From positions 15,172,501-15,236,500 of the forward strand of contig NC_092671.1 of the NCBI RefSeq assembly GCF_964355755.1: DNA of 64,000 bases. The letters run 5' to 3'. How positions within the stretch are numbered: position 1 is the stretch's first letter; every line of letters starts with the position of its first letter. The position numbers were made by a program, and so were the translations under genes. Positions 39,501 to 48,400 of the stretch are shown here, in pieces. The notes beneath the pieces are model-generated. The model saw only the letters and a program-made list of their open reading frames with translations, was not told where the DNA came from and ran no database searches. This DNA is from Antedon mediterranea. Its lineage: Eukaryota; Echinodermata; Crinoidea; Comatulida; Antedonidae.

Positions 39501-39637
39501 TGCTTCTGAAATCATATGATGCTGGCAAATATAAAACGAAAGACTGTGCTAAGCCTTTACTAAGTCGTTCTCACAGTTATGGATTTGATGACACAAGAGG
39601 TACTGTCCCTCATCGTGTTCAAAGTAATAATAATTGA
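26801..39637 (+). CDS. MEGF/Draper-type EGF-repeat transmembrane receptor, nine coding exons
   Basis: Joined exons 26801-26904, 30617-30702, 31729-31924, 32660-32748, 33359-33569, 36111-36241, 36632-36782, 37983-38044 and 38286-39637 give 794 codons (793 residues). All introns are GT-AG and phases agree throughout. Residues 1-19 are a signal peptide; 30-64 are cysteine-rich with a GW...TCC pattern like the end of an EMI domain; 65-272 are EGF/laminin-EGF-like modules (CxxGxxGxxC and CxCxxGW patterns); about 286-307 form the membrane helix, followed by basic residues. The tail (308-793) has YxxL/I/V motifs at Y327, Y357, Y434, Y516, Y556, Y629, Y663, Y681 and Y710; Y629 is also the tyrosine of an NPIY motif. 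Families of this type (CED-1, Draper, MEGF10, SCARF1) act in engulfment or ligand scavenging and recruit PTB/SH2 adaptors. A one-to-one orthologue cannot be assigned. The gene model is strong; the receptor role is inferred. Confidence 0.87.
27005..27250 (-). repeat. LINE-like 3' end in receptor intron 1
   Basis: Begins TTTCAATTTCAATTC followed by ATTTATTTATGTC. On the - strand this is an A-rich end with a short (ATTGAA)n tail, as in CR1/L2-type LINE ends. Only a tail-like segment is present and no reverse transcriptase is seen. Confidence 0.35.
27566..28739 (+). repeat. 25-bp minisatellite, forward part
   Basis: About 47 tandem copies of a 25-bp unit (GTAGTGGTGTAGCAG then TATAATAGAG). Variants are GAGGT/GAGCT/AAAGT, GTGGTG/TTGGCG and TATAAT/TATGAT/GATAAT, arranged in recurring blocks, which indicates repeated unequal exchange. 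The last units change to AAGAGAGATAGTGAC. Confidence 0.95.
28740..29000 (-). repeat. 25-bp minisatellite, inverted part
   Basis: About ten copies of the same unit in reverse complement (CTATTATACTGCTACACCAC), joined head-to-head to the forward array at 28,739/28,740. Many copies carry the AGAGAGATAGTGACG variant found at the end of the forward part. Together the two parts make a large inverted repeat. Confidence 0.93.
29047..29320 (-). mobile_element. tRNA-derived SINE
   Basis: Read on the - strand from about 29,320, the head has a pol III A box TGGCCGAGCGGTT (29,301-29,313) and B box GGTTCGAGGCTC (29,247-29,258), like tRNA-Leu/Ser. The tRNA-unrelated body contains CTTCTCGGATAAGGACTATA and GTGTACACATCTAG. 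It is not a functional tRNA because the cloverleaf is not maintained. A fragment of the same body lies at 51,303-51,330. Confidence 0.65.
29326..29425 (-). repeat. SINE/LINE tail with (TAA)n
   Basis: TAATAATAATAAT followed by GGATTTATATAGCGCC. On the - strand this is GGCGCTATATAAATCC with an ATT tail, the same tail type as at 24,836-24,874. It abuts the SINE head. Confidence 0.5.
30617..30702 (+). CDS. Receptor exon 2: cysteine-rich, EMI-like end
   Basis: Acceptor TTTACATTTCAG, donor GTAAGT. Encodes residues 36-63 with RRGWDLYFTCC and a later HCPI. The W...CC...C spacing resembles the C-terminal part of EMI domains in CED-1/MEGF proteins, but the domain is too short to be a full EMI. Confidence 0.8.
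30703..31728. other. Receptor intron 2
   Basis: A 1.0-kb intron, GTAAGT to CTCCAG. A 84-codon frame at 31,413-31,667 runs through it without family resemblance and is interpreted as chance. No repeat was recognised. Confidence 0.75.
31729..31924 (+). CDS. Receptor exon 3: first EGF modules
   Basis: Acceptor TTTCTCCAG, donor GTAAGT. Residues 65-128 contain an EGF unit (CICPAGWTGPFC) and the next module beginning CIEGKYGINC, a typical MEGF/laminin-EGF pattern. Without splicing the frame would stop three bases after the GA at the exon end, which supports the donor. Confidence 0.88.
31925..32659. other. Receptor intron 3
   Basis: Holds one AGCTCTGT-type MITE (31,959-32,063). The remainder is AT-rich with no recognised feature. 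Confidence 0.75.
31959..32063. mobile_element. Small MITE, AGCTCTGT family, copy 1
   Basis: Ends AGCTCTGTTTA and TAGACAGAGCT are inverted. The interior has GATGTGCCCA and ATATGGGCAC. It is the same family as 35,878-36,016 and the diverged copy at 36,883-36,967. No coding capacity. Confidence 0.6.
32660..32748 (+). CDS. Receptor exon 4: EGF module
   Basis: Acceptor TTATATAG, donor GTATTT. Residues 130-158 include DRCPSGFYGADC and CFCDDAGC. Too short for a long open frame, but phases 2 in and 1 out fit both neighbours exactly. Confidence 0.82.
32749..33358. other. Receptor intron 4, with a DNA-transposon relic
   Basis: At about 33,210-33,330 lies ACCTCTATTAAGGGACAC, then an opposed GTGTCTCCTTAATAGATG. 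Such ends are typical of pogo/Tigger-type short elements. Similar relics occur at 44,790-44,850, 47,174-47,265 and 57,105-57,200. The rest shows nothing. Confidence 0.5.
33359..33569 (+). CDS. Receptor exon 5: EGF modules
   Basis: Acceptor ATTTTACAG, donor GTATTA. Residues 160-228 include CICKNGGT, CLCSPGWQSGKC, CSVGYYGDGC and CDHVTGHCTC. It carries NQS, NNS and NST sites for N-glycosylation. Confidence 0.88.
33570..36110. other. Receptor intron 5
   Basis: A 2.5-kb AT-rich intron. It contains the second AGCTCTGT MITE near its 3' end. A 90-codon frame at 35,492-35,764 shows no domain. Nothing else was recognised. Confidence 0.75.
35878..36016. mobile_element. Small MITE, AGCTCTGT family, copy 2
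   Basis: Starts AAGCTCTGCATA and ends TAGACAGAGCTT. The interior has GATGTGCCCATTTATGGGC and two CATATCACTA-type repeats shared with copies 1 and 3. It lies 95 bp before exon 6. Confidence 0.6.
36111..36241 (+). CDS. Receptor exon 6: last EGF module
   Basis: Acceptor CATGCTTTAG, donor GTAGGT. Residues 230-272 include CKSGYFGSKC and a C-rich run ending TCVP. An alternative donor four bases later (GTACC) would break the phase with exon 7, so 36,241 is preferred. Confidence 0.82.
36242..36631. other. Receptor intron 6 with simple repeats
   Basis: GAATGAAT-rich sequence from 36,281 to 36,420, then an uninterrupted (TGA)n tract from about 36,433 to 36,498, then more GAAC/GAAT units. On the - strand this produces a polyhistidine frame, which is an artefact. 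The TGA tract should be length-polymorphic. Confidence 0.85.
36632..36782 (+). CDS. Receptor exon 7: transmembrane helix
   Basis: Acceptor TTGTCTCTAG, donor GTTAGC. Residues 274-322: a polar stalk rich in Q and T, then about 22 apolar residues (LLAASLPAAMFVLCAIM and on), then the basic stop-transfer run RCRNNRK. This fixes the topology as type I. Confidence 0.9.
36783..37982. other. Receptor intron 7
   Basis: Contains a diverged AGCTCTGT-family MITE (core 36,883-36,967, with two CATATCACTACCATATTTGG-like units) and, at 37,780, a possible MITE end AAAGGCTCGTTCGCACTAG. The rest is AT-rich with nothing recognised. Confidence 0.6.
37983..38044 (+). CDS. Receptor exon 8: juxtamembrane tail
   Basis: Acceptor TTTCCTCACAG, donor GTAAGA. 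Residues 324-343 contain the first tyrosine motif (TYATV) and an acidic stretch. The upstream AG of CACAGAG is used because only it preserves the phase. Confidence 0.8.
38286..39637 (+). CDS. Receptor exon 9: long cytoplasmic tail and stop
   Basis: Acceptor AATTTACAG; 449 codons to TGA at 39,635-39,637. Low complexity, serine-rich, with repeated short tyrosine motifs (YSNI 516, YSNL 556, YAEL 629, YANL 663, YTKV 681, YTTL 710) and proline stretches (NPSPRGSP, ISPPSP) that could bind SH3 domains. No kinase or other folded domain is visible. Confidence 0.92.
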
Positions 39638-39982
39638 ATCCTAACTAGTGCTTACAATATATTATAATGAGCCGAGATACAACATGAATGCAAAATTGAT
39701 AGCTAAACATCGCTGTTACAATTATTTGGTTGTTAGCAAAGAGGACAATAAAATGTGGAAGTTTGCATAGAAAATTTGCAACGGCGTTTTTGGCAATGTC
39801 ATCAATTATTAATACCATAGTAAAAGGTCCAAACGCAATCTTTTCACGAACTGCGCATACACAAAGTTTGCAATTATCGACTGTGCATCGTGCTTTGCTT
39901 GTTCAATAAAGACACCGTTTTTCAGCAACCGGTTTGCACAGAACATAAAGTTTGCAGCAATGTAATATCAGCAGCAGCTCTA

Positions 39983-40063
39983 CCAGGCATGTGTAGTTAC
40001 AAGACATACGTAGTTACAAGGCATGCGTAGTTACAAGGCATGAGTAGATACAAGGCATGCGTA
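39983..40063 (+). repeat. 17-bp minisatellite in the 3' region
   Basis: Four to five copies of GTAGTTACAAGGCATGC with small changes (GAGTAGATACAAGG). It lies within the probable 3' untranslated region. Confidence 0.75.
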
Positions 40064-40350
40064 TACATGTAAATACTGGTGTATGTTAAATGATGAAAGA
40101 AACATGCCAAGTGGTGTTACGAAACATGTGTTATGGTGAATCGAGTTAAGTTTCACAATTGAATTAAATTGTCATATCATAGATGTAACGGTCATTGATA
40201 GCTTTCACCAATGCAACTAGCCTAATGTTGAACATTCCAGTAGAATCATTTTGCACGTAGGTTTTGTTGCCTAAATTCGTATGCACAGTACTCTTTTAAG
40301 ACTTGGTTACCACATATACAACTTAGACGTATTTGCGTTGGCCGCAATAA

Positions 40351-40478
40351 CTAAAGCCTGGTTCCCAACTAGAGACTTAAGCCTCAAGCGAGTTGACCAA
40401 TGGCAAGTGACAATTCGAATATTTCATCGCTTGGGATTGGTCAAATGTGTTGCGTCTCTAGTGGGAACCAAGCATTAG
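40351..40478. mobile_element. MITE, GGTTCCC family, copy 1
   Basis: Ends CTAAAGCCTGGTTCCCA and GGGAACCAAGCATTAG are inverted. The interior holds TTGACCAATGGCAAG and CGCTTGGGATTGGTC. It is related to the longer copies at 51,625-51,786 and 59,992-60,154. Its sequence accounts for most of a 65-codon frame here, which is therefore not a gene. Confidence 0.7.
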
Positions 40479-43400
40479 AAAAAAAATGTACTGATTGTAT
40501 ATGCTGCATCCAAAACAAATCCGTCTAATTGTTATAAATGGGATTCATGTCATAGCTTTGACGATATTCATTATTCTGATCTACACTGTAAATATGTAGA
40601 GTTTGTACATACATTTTTCTTTTAGTTGTGTATATTATGAATGCATTGTATGTAATGTTTGTGACTAAATAGCATAGCTATAATAAACATCTGTTTCGTT
40701 AATAACATAACTGTTTATAAAACATGGTTATGTAAATTAACATGGAGAAATAATTCATCCGTGGTATAATGAAACCGATTAATATATGAGTACCATGTAC
40801 TTTAAATAAAATTGTTAAAAAAAAGTTAACCTAATATTATTATTTGTACAATACTGAAAAGTTCGAAAGGAATAATGAAAATCGTAAATGTATAGGCACG
40901 GCTTTCGACCGGGTGTTAATTTAAATTTCACTTTTAATTGTTATTTTCTTACAGTTTATGAGCGATTGATTTTATATTTTATTTTAGAGTCTGTTTGCTG
41001 TATGTTACATAGCACATATTATAGTATTACATTTGCATTGTGATGTCTGTCGAACGTGAAGGTATAATTGAACGTGACGTCATCATTTACAAATCAAGCC
41101 ATTATTATAATAGTTATTCTTTCGGTATACTTGGTTCATAGTTTAAATGTTGGGCCAAATTAAAAAAAACTCGATTATTCTTCTAAATATTAATACCGAT
41201 ACAATAAAATATCATTGATTTTTATGTAGACTTATTATTTTAGTTTTTTTATATTTATAAATAACATATTTTGCCTTAAACATACACATACAAAATATTA
41301 AATGTACAAACGTAATGATGTATTATATTAGTGCAATACAAAGTGCTGTTATAAACGAACTTAACGGTGTCTAGATCTGTGACGACAATTAATAAAATGA
41401 ATGAAATGCTTCATACCATGTTTGATACATTGTTGTATTTATTTGTCGTATTTTTACATATACAAAGACATGAATCACCGCACACGACATAACAAACGTA
41501 CATGTACGCAAGTACACCCGCACGTACACACTCCTGCCTGATAGCTATAATAAATGTTGCAGATAAATGTATATAATTACTGTATATTTAGCGGCAGTGG
41601 TATTTTTAGCTCGATAGGCCTATGTCGGCATAACCGCAAATATATTGTAGCATTTGATCAAGTTATATAATAATAATTATGTCATAATATTTGAGATTTC
41701 ATACGCGAATAGCCGACAAATCATGCATCAAAGCCTACTCCCCGCAGAGTCTACTGCACGGTAGGCGTACACGTCAAACAAAATATGTACTGAAACGATT
41801 TTAATTATTGGTTTGAGAAGTGATGACAACTGACATATCTTAATTAGCATTTGACAGCGCGCGTTCCCTCATAGCATTAATGTGCTGTAGGCCTAATCAT
41901 AAACCGGATTTTGGTCAATTTGTAAACTAGAGTAAGTGTTAAGCACTATAGAAAGTTAATGTCAAATTTAAATGTTTAGAGGGTAATAAATACATCAAAT
42001 ATTTAATTTCATTAAAAGAACAAGGGTGAGGGAAACAAAAATCACATACGGTAAATTACAACCTATCATTCAAAATAGGTCTGTCGCGTAGGAAATGTTA
42101 TTCAACAATTTAAATAACACAATTGTGGGATTAGAGCCTATACATGTTTGGCTATCAGGAAGAGCATCATGACATTACCTACCATCAGAGAAAATAAAAT
42201 ACTGTTGTTTGGTTGTATACAAGAACATATATACATAAGTCAATATACATAAGCCTAATACAAGGTTAGACCTAGCTATGTAGTTGGTAATAATATACCT
42301 ATAAAAGTGTTGGTAGCAGAATTCTCTCATAGTCTATCACATGGTTGGAGTGTTAATCGTTGAGCAAAACGATAAAATTGCATCGTCATTTATTTCACCA
42401 ATTTATTACCTATATTAAATGACATGTTTGACTAAGTACCTATCACCAGGACCGGACAGGAGGAAATAATTGACCAACAGAGTGACATATGATGAAGAAA
42501 CAATGAATAGACAGAATGATGACAACCTTTTTTCAAAACAAAACTCCAATATAGGCCGTGACAAGTTTTTTAACAAGATAATCATTTGGGATCTAAAGAC
42601 AACGTAGCCAATATATACGATATATATATAGACACATCAGGCACAGAATACATTCTAAACCGCCCGGTGATTTACTGAAATTTAATTCGAATTAAATTGG
42701 CCTTACTTTTGTATATAACCAGAGGTTTTACACTGAAACAACGATTTACGAAGATGACGCGGTAGGTTATATAAAAAAGGGCAACCGCAACTCAGACTCC
42801 TCAAGTTCAATGATGATGAAGATGATAGTAGGTTAATGGTAATCATATCAATCTATCATCTAAATGTAAATCTTGATAGAGATAACATTCATTGATGAAT
42901 GACGTTGGGTTGCGGTGTCTATATCAACCACGGTACTACAAGTACTGATGGAAACACGCATTAGGGCATGGTTGAATATGACGACAGAGGCCACCATTAT
43001 GAGTCGTTGAAACAAGCTGTGGACAATTGCTTGACAGTTGTAAATGTTACGTATATGGTTTGTGGTTCAAACACGTCCTTCAACTCATCTAGGAAGGAGG
43101 CTACGATGAATTCAGCAAAGAAGTTAACTCTGTCATGGAAAAAACAGGTTTTTTTGCCTGTTAAGGTTACTTTGGAAATTCTCAATGGGCTTTGTCGAGT
43201 TTTTCGCACCTGTTATACACGACACAACAGGCCAGAATCAGGCTTCCTGTCTGATCTGATAAATAAAAATATATAGTTGAGAGAAAATGACCTAAGAGTC
43301 AAAGCGAAACAAGCGCACTGCGTATCGTTAAAACACTTTACGGACCTGCGGCAACACTTTAGTTAATTATATTTTGTTAGTTTTTCCGGATTTCAAACTG

Positions 43401-44078
43401 ACAACGGAGTTCATCAAGAAAGATTAGTGTTCGCACGAGCAACACGTGTCAATTAAAACTTAATTAATACCTTTCCAAAATCGAACATGTTTATTGTCCA
43501 TCAAAAAAAACTTGGAGCATTTAACTAGATGATGATATGATTTTTGATACAAGAGACTATGTTTTCTAAATAGCATATTACTCTCAGATAATACATATAT
43601 ATTGAACACACTAAGAATATAATTCTAAAACATCGGTACAATAAAGAAAGATACTGACTTTAAGAACATCGATTGGATGTCTGATAATATCATAAGCGAT
43701 AATAATAAATTTGAAGAGGTTTTTTTCATATCTGGCTATGTTCCAAGGAGATAGAGAACACTGTCCTAGTTAAACTTAAAGTGAACTTACTACTAAACCA
43801 TCTCTGTTATACATTACTAACATTTAAGGTCACATATAGACATGTGATAAGACTGACACTCAATTGACTGAATAATTCTGTATGAGCTGTGAATGCTAGA
43901 AAATAGTTGCCGCCTGACACGGGTATTAGCCTATCCCCTTTAACATCGAATTTGGTATGGGATTGGGGAAGTCATAGGCATATAAAGCGTAAACCAAAAA
44001 GATGGTATTCACACAATACATGCTTAATATTTCTAGGTACCTCGATAGATAGAAATAAAGCTCAGAAAACATAACACA

Positions 44079-44230
44079 CATTTAGTATATAAATCCAAAG
44101 GCAAATTACTGATAAAATGACAATGCTGTGGGTATCAGTGGCTGGATCTCAATGGAGATACAAAATAAAAGCGAAAAGCTAAATCAAAACGAGAAGTAAA
44201 ACAGCAAGAAAAGTTAGCATTTAGTATATA
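44079..44230 (+). mobile_element. Short retroelement fragment with target-site duplication
   Basis: The body 44,092-44,217 is flanked by the direct repeat CATTTAGTATATA (44,079-44,091 and 44,218-44,230), a 13-bp target-site duplication. The body matches 53,412-53,545 over about 130 bp (shared GACAATGCTGTGGGTATCAG and GGCTGGATCTCAATGGAG). The family is unknown; the second copy suggests a Penelope-like origin. Confidence 0.6.
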
Positions 44231-44601
44231 TAAATATAAAATGTATATTAAATATGAAATTAATTTTCAGAAATTCTATTAAACGAAAAAGGAAAATATA
44301 TAAATATGAATAATACATTTTCTAAGTTGCTTTGCTCGACTGTTTTATTTGTAACTTTAAACTTTCATTTTTATACCGATTTGCAGACAGACTTTCTCAT
44401 GGGATTTTATCATTCAATATAGATTATCATTCAAATAAAATAAAACAATATTGTAAATACTGTTATTCATATATCAACAAACATAAATATTTTACATAAA
44501 AGTTTTCCACTAACTTTTTGTTCTAATATTCAAATAATAATTATAAAATTACAGCGCATCCTAATATCCCAACATTAGCGACTTTTTTACAATGTCTCCT
44601 A

Positions 44602-44777
44602 TGCCGTGTTTCTGCAGCTAAACAAATTAACTGATAATTAACCGATAAAAATCTTGTGTTGTGATTGGCCACTTGGTTGGTCGTTAATGTCTGATCATAT
44701 GCACTTTATTTGTTATTAGTTTTCTGATTGGTTCAAAACTTAACCGATAATTTTGATATAGATGCAGAAACACGGCA
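44602..44777. mobile_element. MITE with 15-bp perfect terminal inverted repeats
   Basis: Begins TGCCGTGTTTCTGCA and ends with its exact reverse complement. The interior has TTAACCGATAAAAATC, GTGATTGGCC and a mirrored TTCTGATTGGTTC...TTAACCGATAAT, so the whole 176 bp is nearly palindromic. No coding capacity. Confidence 0.75.
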
Positions 44778-45234
44778 CTAGAGAGAAGAACTCCAATTAA
44801 GAGACCCGCTCCATTAAGAGATACATTCCAATAAAATACTGTATACCAAAAAATAAAAGATACCCTAACATTCTCCTTCTATAAACACTAAAGAAATTGA
44901 AGGTAACATGCATGCAACATCCTTAGATTTAACTTCATGTACATCCTAAAATTAAAGATACCCTGCAATTACAGATCAATTTTCTGTGGCTGAGATCTGC
45001 ACAGCTTTATAAGTATTAAAAGACTGATTCTAAAAATACTAAAATATATCAAAACTGCAGTAAAATCCTATATGTACTTTATAATATGTTATATATGCAT
45101 ATAGATAGTATAAAATAAAATAGCAGAATAAAAACTAACTTTGTAATCACTATTGCTGTACTACATATGTTATAATAGACTCAATATTCATAATTCATTT
45201 ACACTATTAACATATAATACTGCTTATAATATAT

Positions 45235-45240
45235 TTTATT
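45235..45240 (-). terminator. Candidate poly(A) signal of the synphilin gene
   Basis: TTTATT on the + strand, so AATAAA on the - strand, about 105 bases after the stop codon. This is a plausible cleavage signal for the gene's 3' end, but several weaker variants follow. Confidence 0.4.
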
Positions 45241-45345
45241 ATACATAAATATTTTCTAACTTACGTATATACATATAATACATTTTAATAAGTTATTAAT
45301 AAATAATACTATATTGGTTTACTTCGCTTAAAGGTGTTTTTTTGT

Positions 45346-45409
45346 TCACAGGTAACTTTCATGTTTTTCTTTATGTTTTTTCTCAACTTCTTCATCAGAA
45401 CTATCATAC
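45346..45409 (-). CDS. SNCAIP: Synphilin exon h: last codons and stop
   Basis: Acceptor ATGTCTTTCAG. Completes a tryptophan and adds YDSSDEEVEKKHKEKHESYL before TGA (45,348-45,346). Highly charged; phase fits exon g. Confidence 0.8.
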
Positions 45410-48400
45410 CTGAAAGACATTAGTAAATTTATATATTAAATCAAAAAATAGATATTACTTATTACTTTCATATGAAATCATATTTAGTATCAATTAAAAG
45501 CAGCCAGAATGCGTACAGTAAATTTCAATATACAAGTCGAAATATCTAATGTTAAAAATTGTGTCCGATTGTTATATTTCTCATTATACACATTAAATTA
45601 AATCAATCTGATTTTGCATTTTTATTGCAACTGTGTAAATTATGTAAATTTAACATAATACTTTATATAACATTTTACCTTTTTGAATTATTCTTGGCAT
45701 CATTGTCACAATCAATCAAAACATTAAAAATTGATGATAAAAAGACGTCTTCTTTCAATTAAATATTTTAATAGTTTTTTCTCGTTTCTTTTTCTTAATA
45801 AAAATTAACCACCCAGAACCACACAGAAAAGTATAGTAGATACAATTGTAGTACCATTTTATATACTAGAAAACCTAATAATTGAATTTAAGAAAACCAT
45901 TAAAAACAAACGTTAAACAACCCAAAAAGGACATTTAAAAAAAAAAAAAAAAAGAACCACCATATCAGAAATAACTAATATAGACTTACTGAAAAATATT
46001 TAAAAATCCTTATAAAGGTTTAAACTGTAATAAATTAAAATATTTTGAATTCATTTAATATTTAAAAAAATATACATATATTATTGTTATTGCACAAAAC
46101 AAACAAACAATCAATTCTTCATAATTATTATATTATTATTATCAGCTTTTTTACTATTGAAATAAATTCTGAAATACTTTTTTAATGAGCCGGTTTTATA
46201 ACACACAAGTGTCTTGCCATTTGATTGGTTGATGCATCACATGCTATTCATTACTTGTACTATACACATTTTGTGCAAAGCGAGGAAGGCGACGTTTGCG
46301 ATTCGAAAAACCAACCTGTTGTGCGCAGTATTTAATGCTTAACCCAGTGGCCAAATTCCGAATATTTTGTTCTGGGCCTTGGGTCTAGCCTTAGCAAATC
46401 ACAGTAGATATGAAAACAAATAATATATCATATACAGATAATAAAATATTTTGTGTTAGTGGAATGGATGGATTTGTCATGGCGAAAAGTATATCCATTG
46501 TAATCATAATCATTTATTTTGTATAACAATTTCTTATTGTACTTTATTACATATCATGGGAAAAAATCTAAATGACTTGAGTAATGTTATTGAATCAGTT
46601 TCCCCACCTAAAACCAAATCAATACAGCGTCATGTTTTAAATTGTTCAGATACGATACAGTTCACAGTTCCAATTATTTAACACATTAAAACCAGGTTAT
46701 AAGTCTTTTGGGATTTCGAAAATTACCGCAAACACATTTTTCTTTCTCTTGCTTTGAGATTGTTGGTACGTGAGATACCTGATTGTGCGTAGGCATTAAT
46801 TACATGTTCTTTGTGACTTCAATTAAGTTTGTTAGTCACCCTCATGCGATGAGTCGCACTCGTCTAGTGAGTCATGCTCGTCCTCGATTCCAACCTGCTT
46901 TAGATAAATTTCAACTTATTTCCTGCTTCACACTTTTACATATTTTTTTTTCTGGGGGAAAAAAAGTTGTTTTAAAACTACATGATGTATCACACACTTA
47001 CCAGGCTCTTGAATGTGTGTCGTCTGAAGCGGTCTCATTCCACGTCGAGTCCATATCACCGAAATCACCAACTTCATCTGTCTGTAAATGATAGATTGTA
47101 AATCATGATTAAATGATACAGAACTGCAATGCATTTTCAACATTTTATTCAACTAAATCTGGATGAATTGTTTGTACAGTAGAAGCAAGAGACACACACA
47201 GGACCCAATAAAGTTTTCCCTTAATAGGAGTGTCTCTTGAATAGGGGTACTGGCTGTAGTGTAAAATATATACTGTATGTGACCCCCCATTACGCATTTC
47301 CCCCCAATTAGGGGTTCTAATGTATTCCTATGCTAAGGCCATGTGACTAATTACAGTTTACAATATCTAAATTATATTGTCAATAATCAAAGATAAAAGC
47401 CATCTAAATTCAATAGACATGTTGAAATTTTAAATTAAAATAACTATTTTCTTGCAATCAATTCTAAAGAATTTGTAGGGATCCGCAATTTTTCTTGATT
47501 CAATTGGCATTAACAAATTTAATTACAAAAAAGCACCAGGAAAAGAAAATAATTAAATTAATATATTAGGAAATGGATAACAAAATATACAGGTAAAGTT
47601 TATACTATCTATTTAAGTGATAACGGTTTTGTTTAATTTAACAACATTTCCGAAAATAATAATCAATGTCAACTCCACCCTTTACGTTCATTTCCTATTG
47701 TCATATCTATTCACATTAAACCATTGTCAGCCTATTTATGAGTAATAAGTCTTACCATTCCGTTAGCAATTCTTAGATTATCTTGCAAAAGTTGGCCATT
47801 TGGTCTAATCTTGCGCGGAGGAATATTCGCTTTCTGAACCGGTTTTGTTCGCATAACCGAAGAACTTGGTTTCTCTATACATCTATCAAATTTAGATTTC
47901 ATTTCTGTGTTTCTTTGTTCAAATTCTTTTTCTTGTTGTTTATAGAATAAGTTGTGATCATTCATGGATTCTCGTTCTTTATATAATGACTTTTCATCAA
48001 TAGCGAATGTAATGTGTTTATTTTTCCCCTTTTTTCTTTGTTCACCCGGTGGAGTTAAGATTCCAGATCGCATGTGTTTTTCCGTGTTACCGTTAGTTAC
48101 AGGTACATCACATGATATTTTACTATCAGTAATTGTGTCCAATAATTCATGATGTTCTTCAACAACTGTTGACAACATTGTTTCCCCATCAATATCTATT
48201 TTAATCATTTTTCTTTGCTGTGGTTTTGTTGTCTGAACTTGTCGTAAATAATCTGGCATTTGCTTTAATGCGGCATACTTATTGGCAGGTAGATGCCGTG
48301 AGAAGATACGATGTAAATTTTCTGTACTATTTTCAATTTTTTCGACAATAGGTGAAGGCCTTGATTTCTTGTAGACATCTTTTAATGATGTTGAAACGGC

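Larger units (their letters stand above)
39638..40830 (+). other. Likely 3' untranslated region of the receptor gene
   Basis: AATAAA signals occur at 39,905, 40,682 and 40,805; the last is followed by an A-rich run. The region contains a 17-bp minisatellite (39,983-40,063) and an inverted-repeat element (40,351-40,478). Which signal is used cannot be told from the sequence. Confidence 0.5.
40831..45234. other. Intergenic DNA between the convergent genes
   Basis: AT-rich and mostly featureless. A 102-codon frame (42,968-43,276, +) has no known domain, no clear splice context and an antisense frame of similar length, so I do not call it. Two mobile elements lie at 44,079-44,230 and 44,602-44,777. 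At 44,790-44,850, CCAATTAAGAGACCCGCTCC resembles the pogo/Tigger-like ends elsewhere in the window. Confidence 0.65.

Noticed and set aside
39160-39528. 122-codon antisense frame in receptor exon 9
   Set aside because: Shadow of the coding exon; no independent signal.
40281-40478. 65-codon + frame in the receptor 3' region
   Set aside because: Mostly made of the GGTTCCC-family MITE.
42968-43276. 102-codon + frame in the intergenic region
   Set aside because: No recognisable domain, no splice or polyadenylation context, and an antisense frame of similar quality. It remains possible as an orphan exon if transcripts exist.
46783-47091. 102-codon + frame over synphilin exon g
   Set aside because: Antisense shadow of the exon extended by intron.
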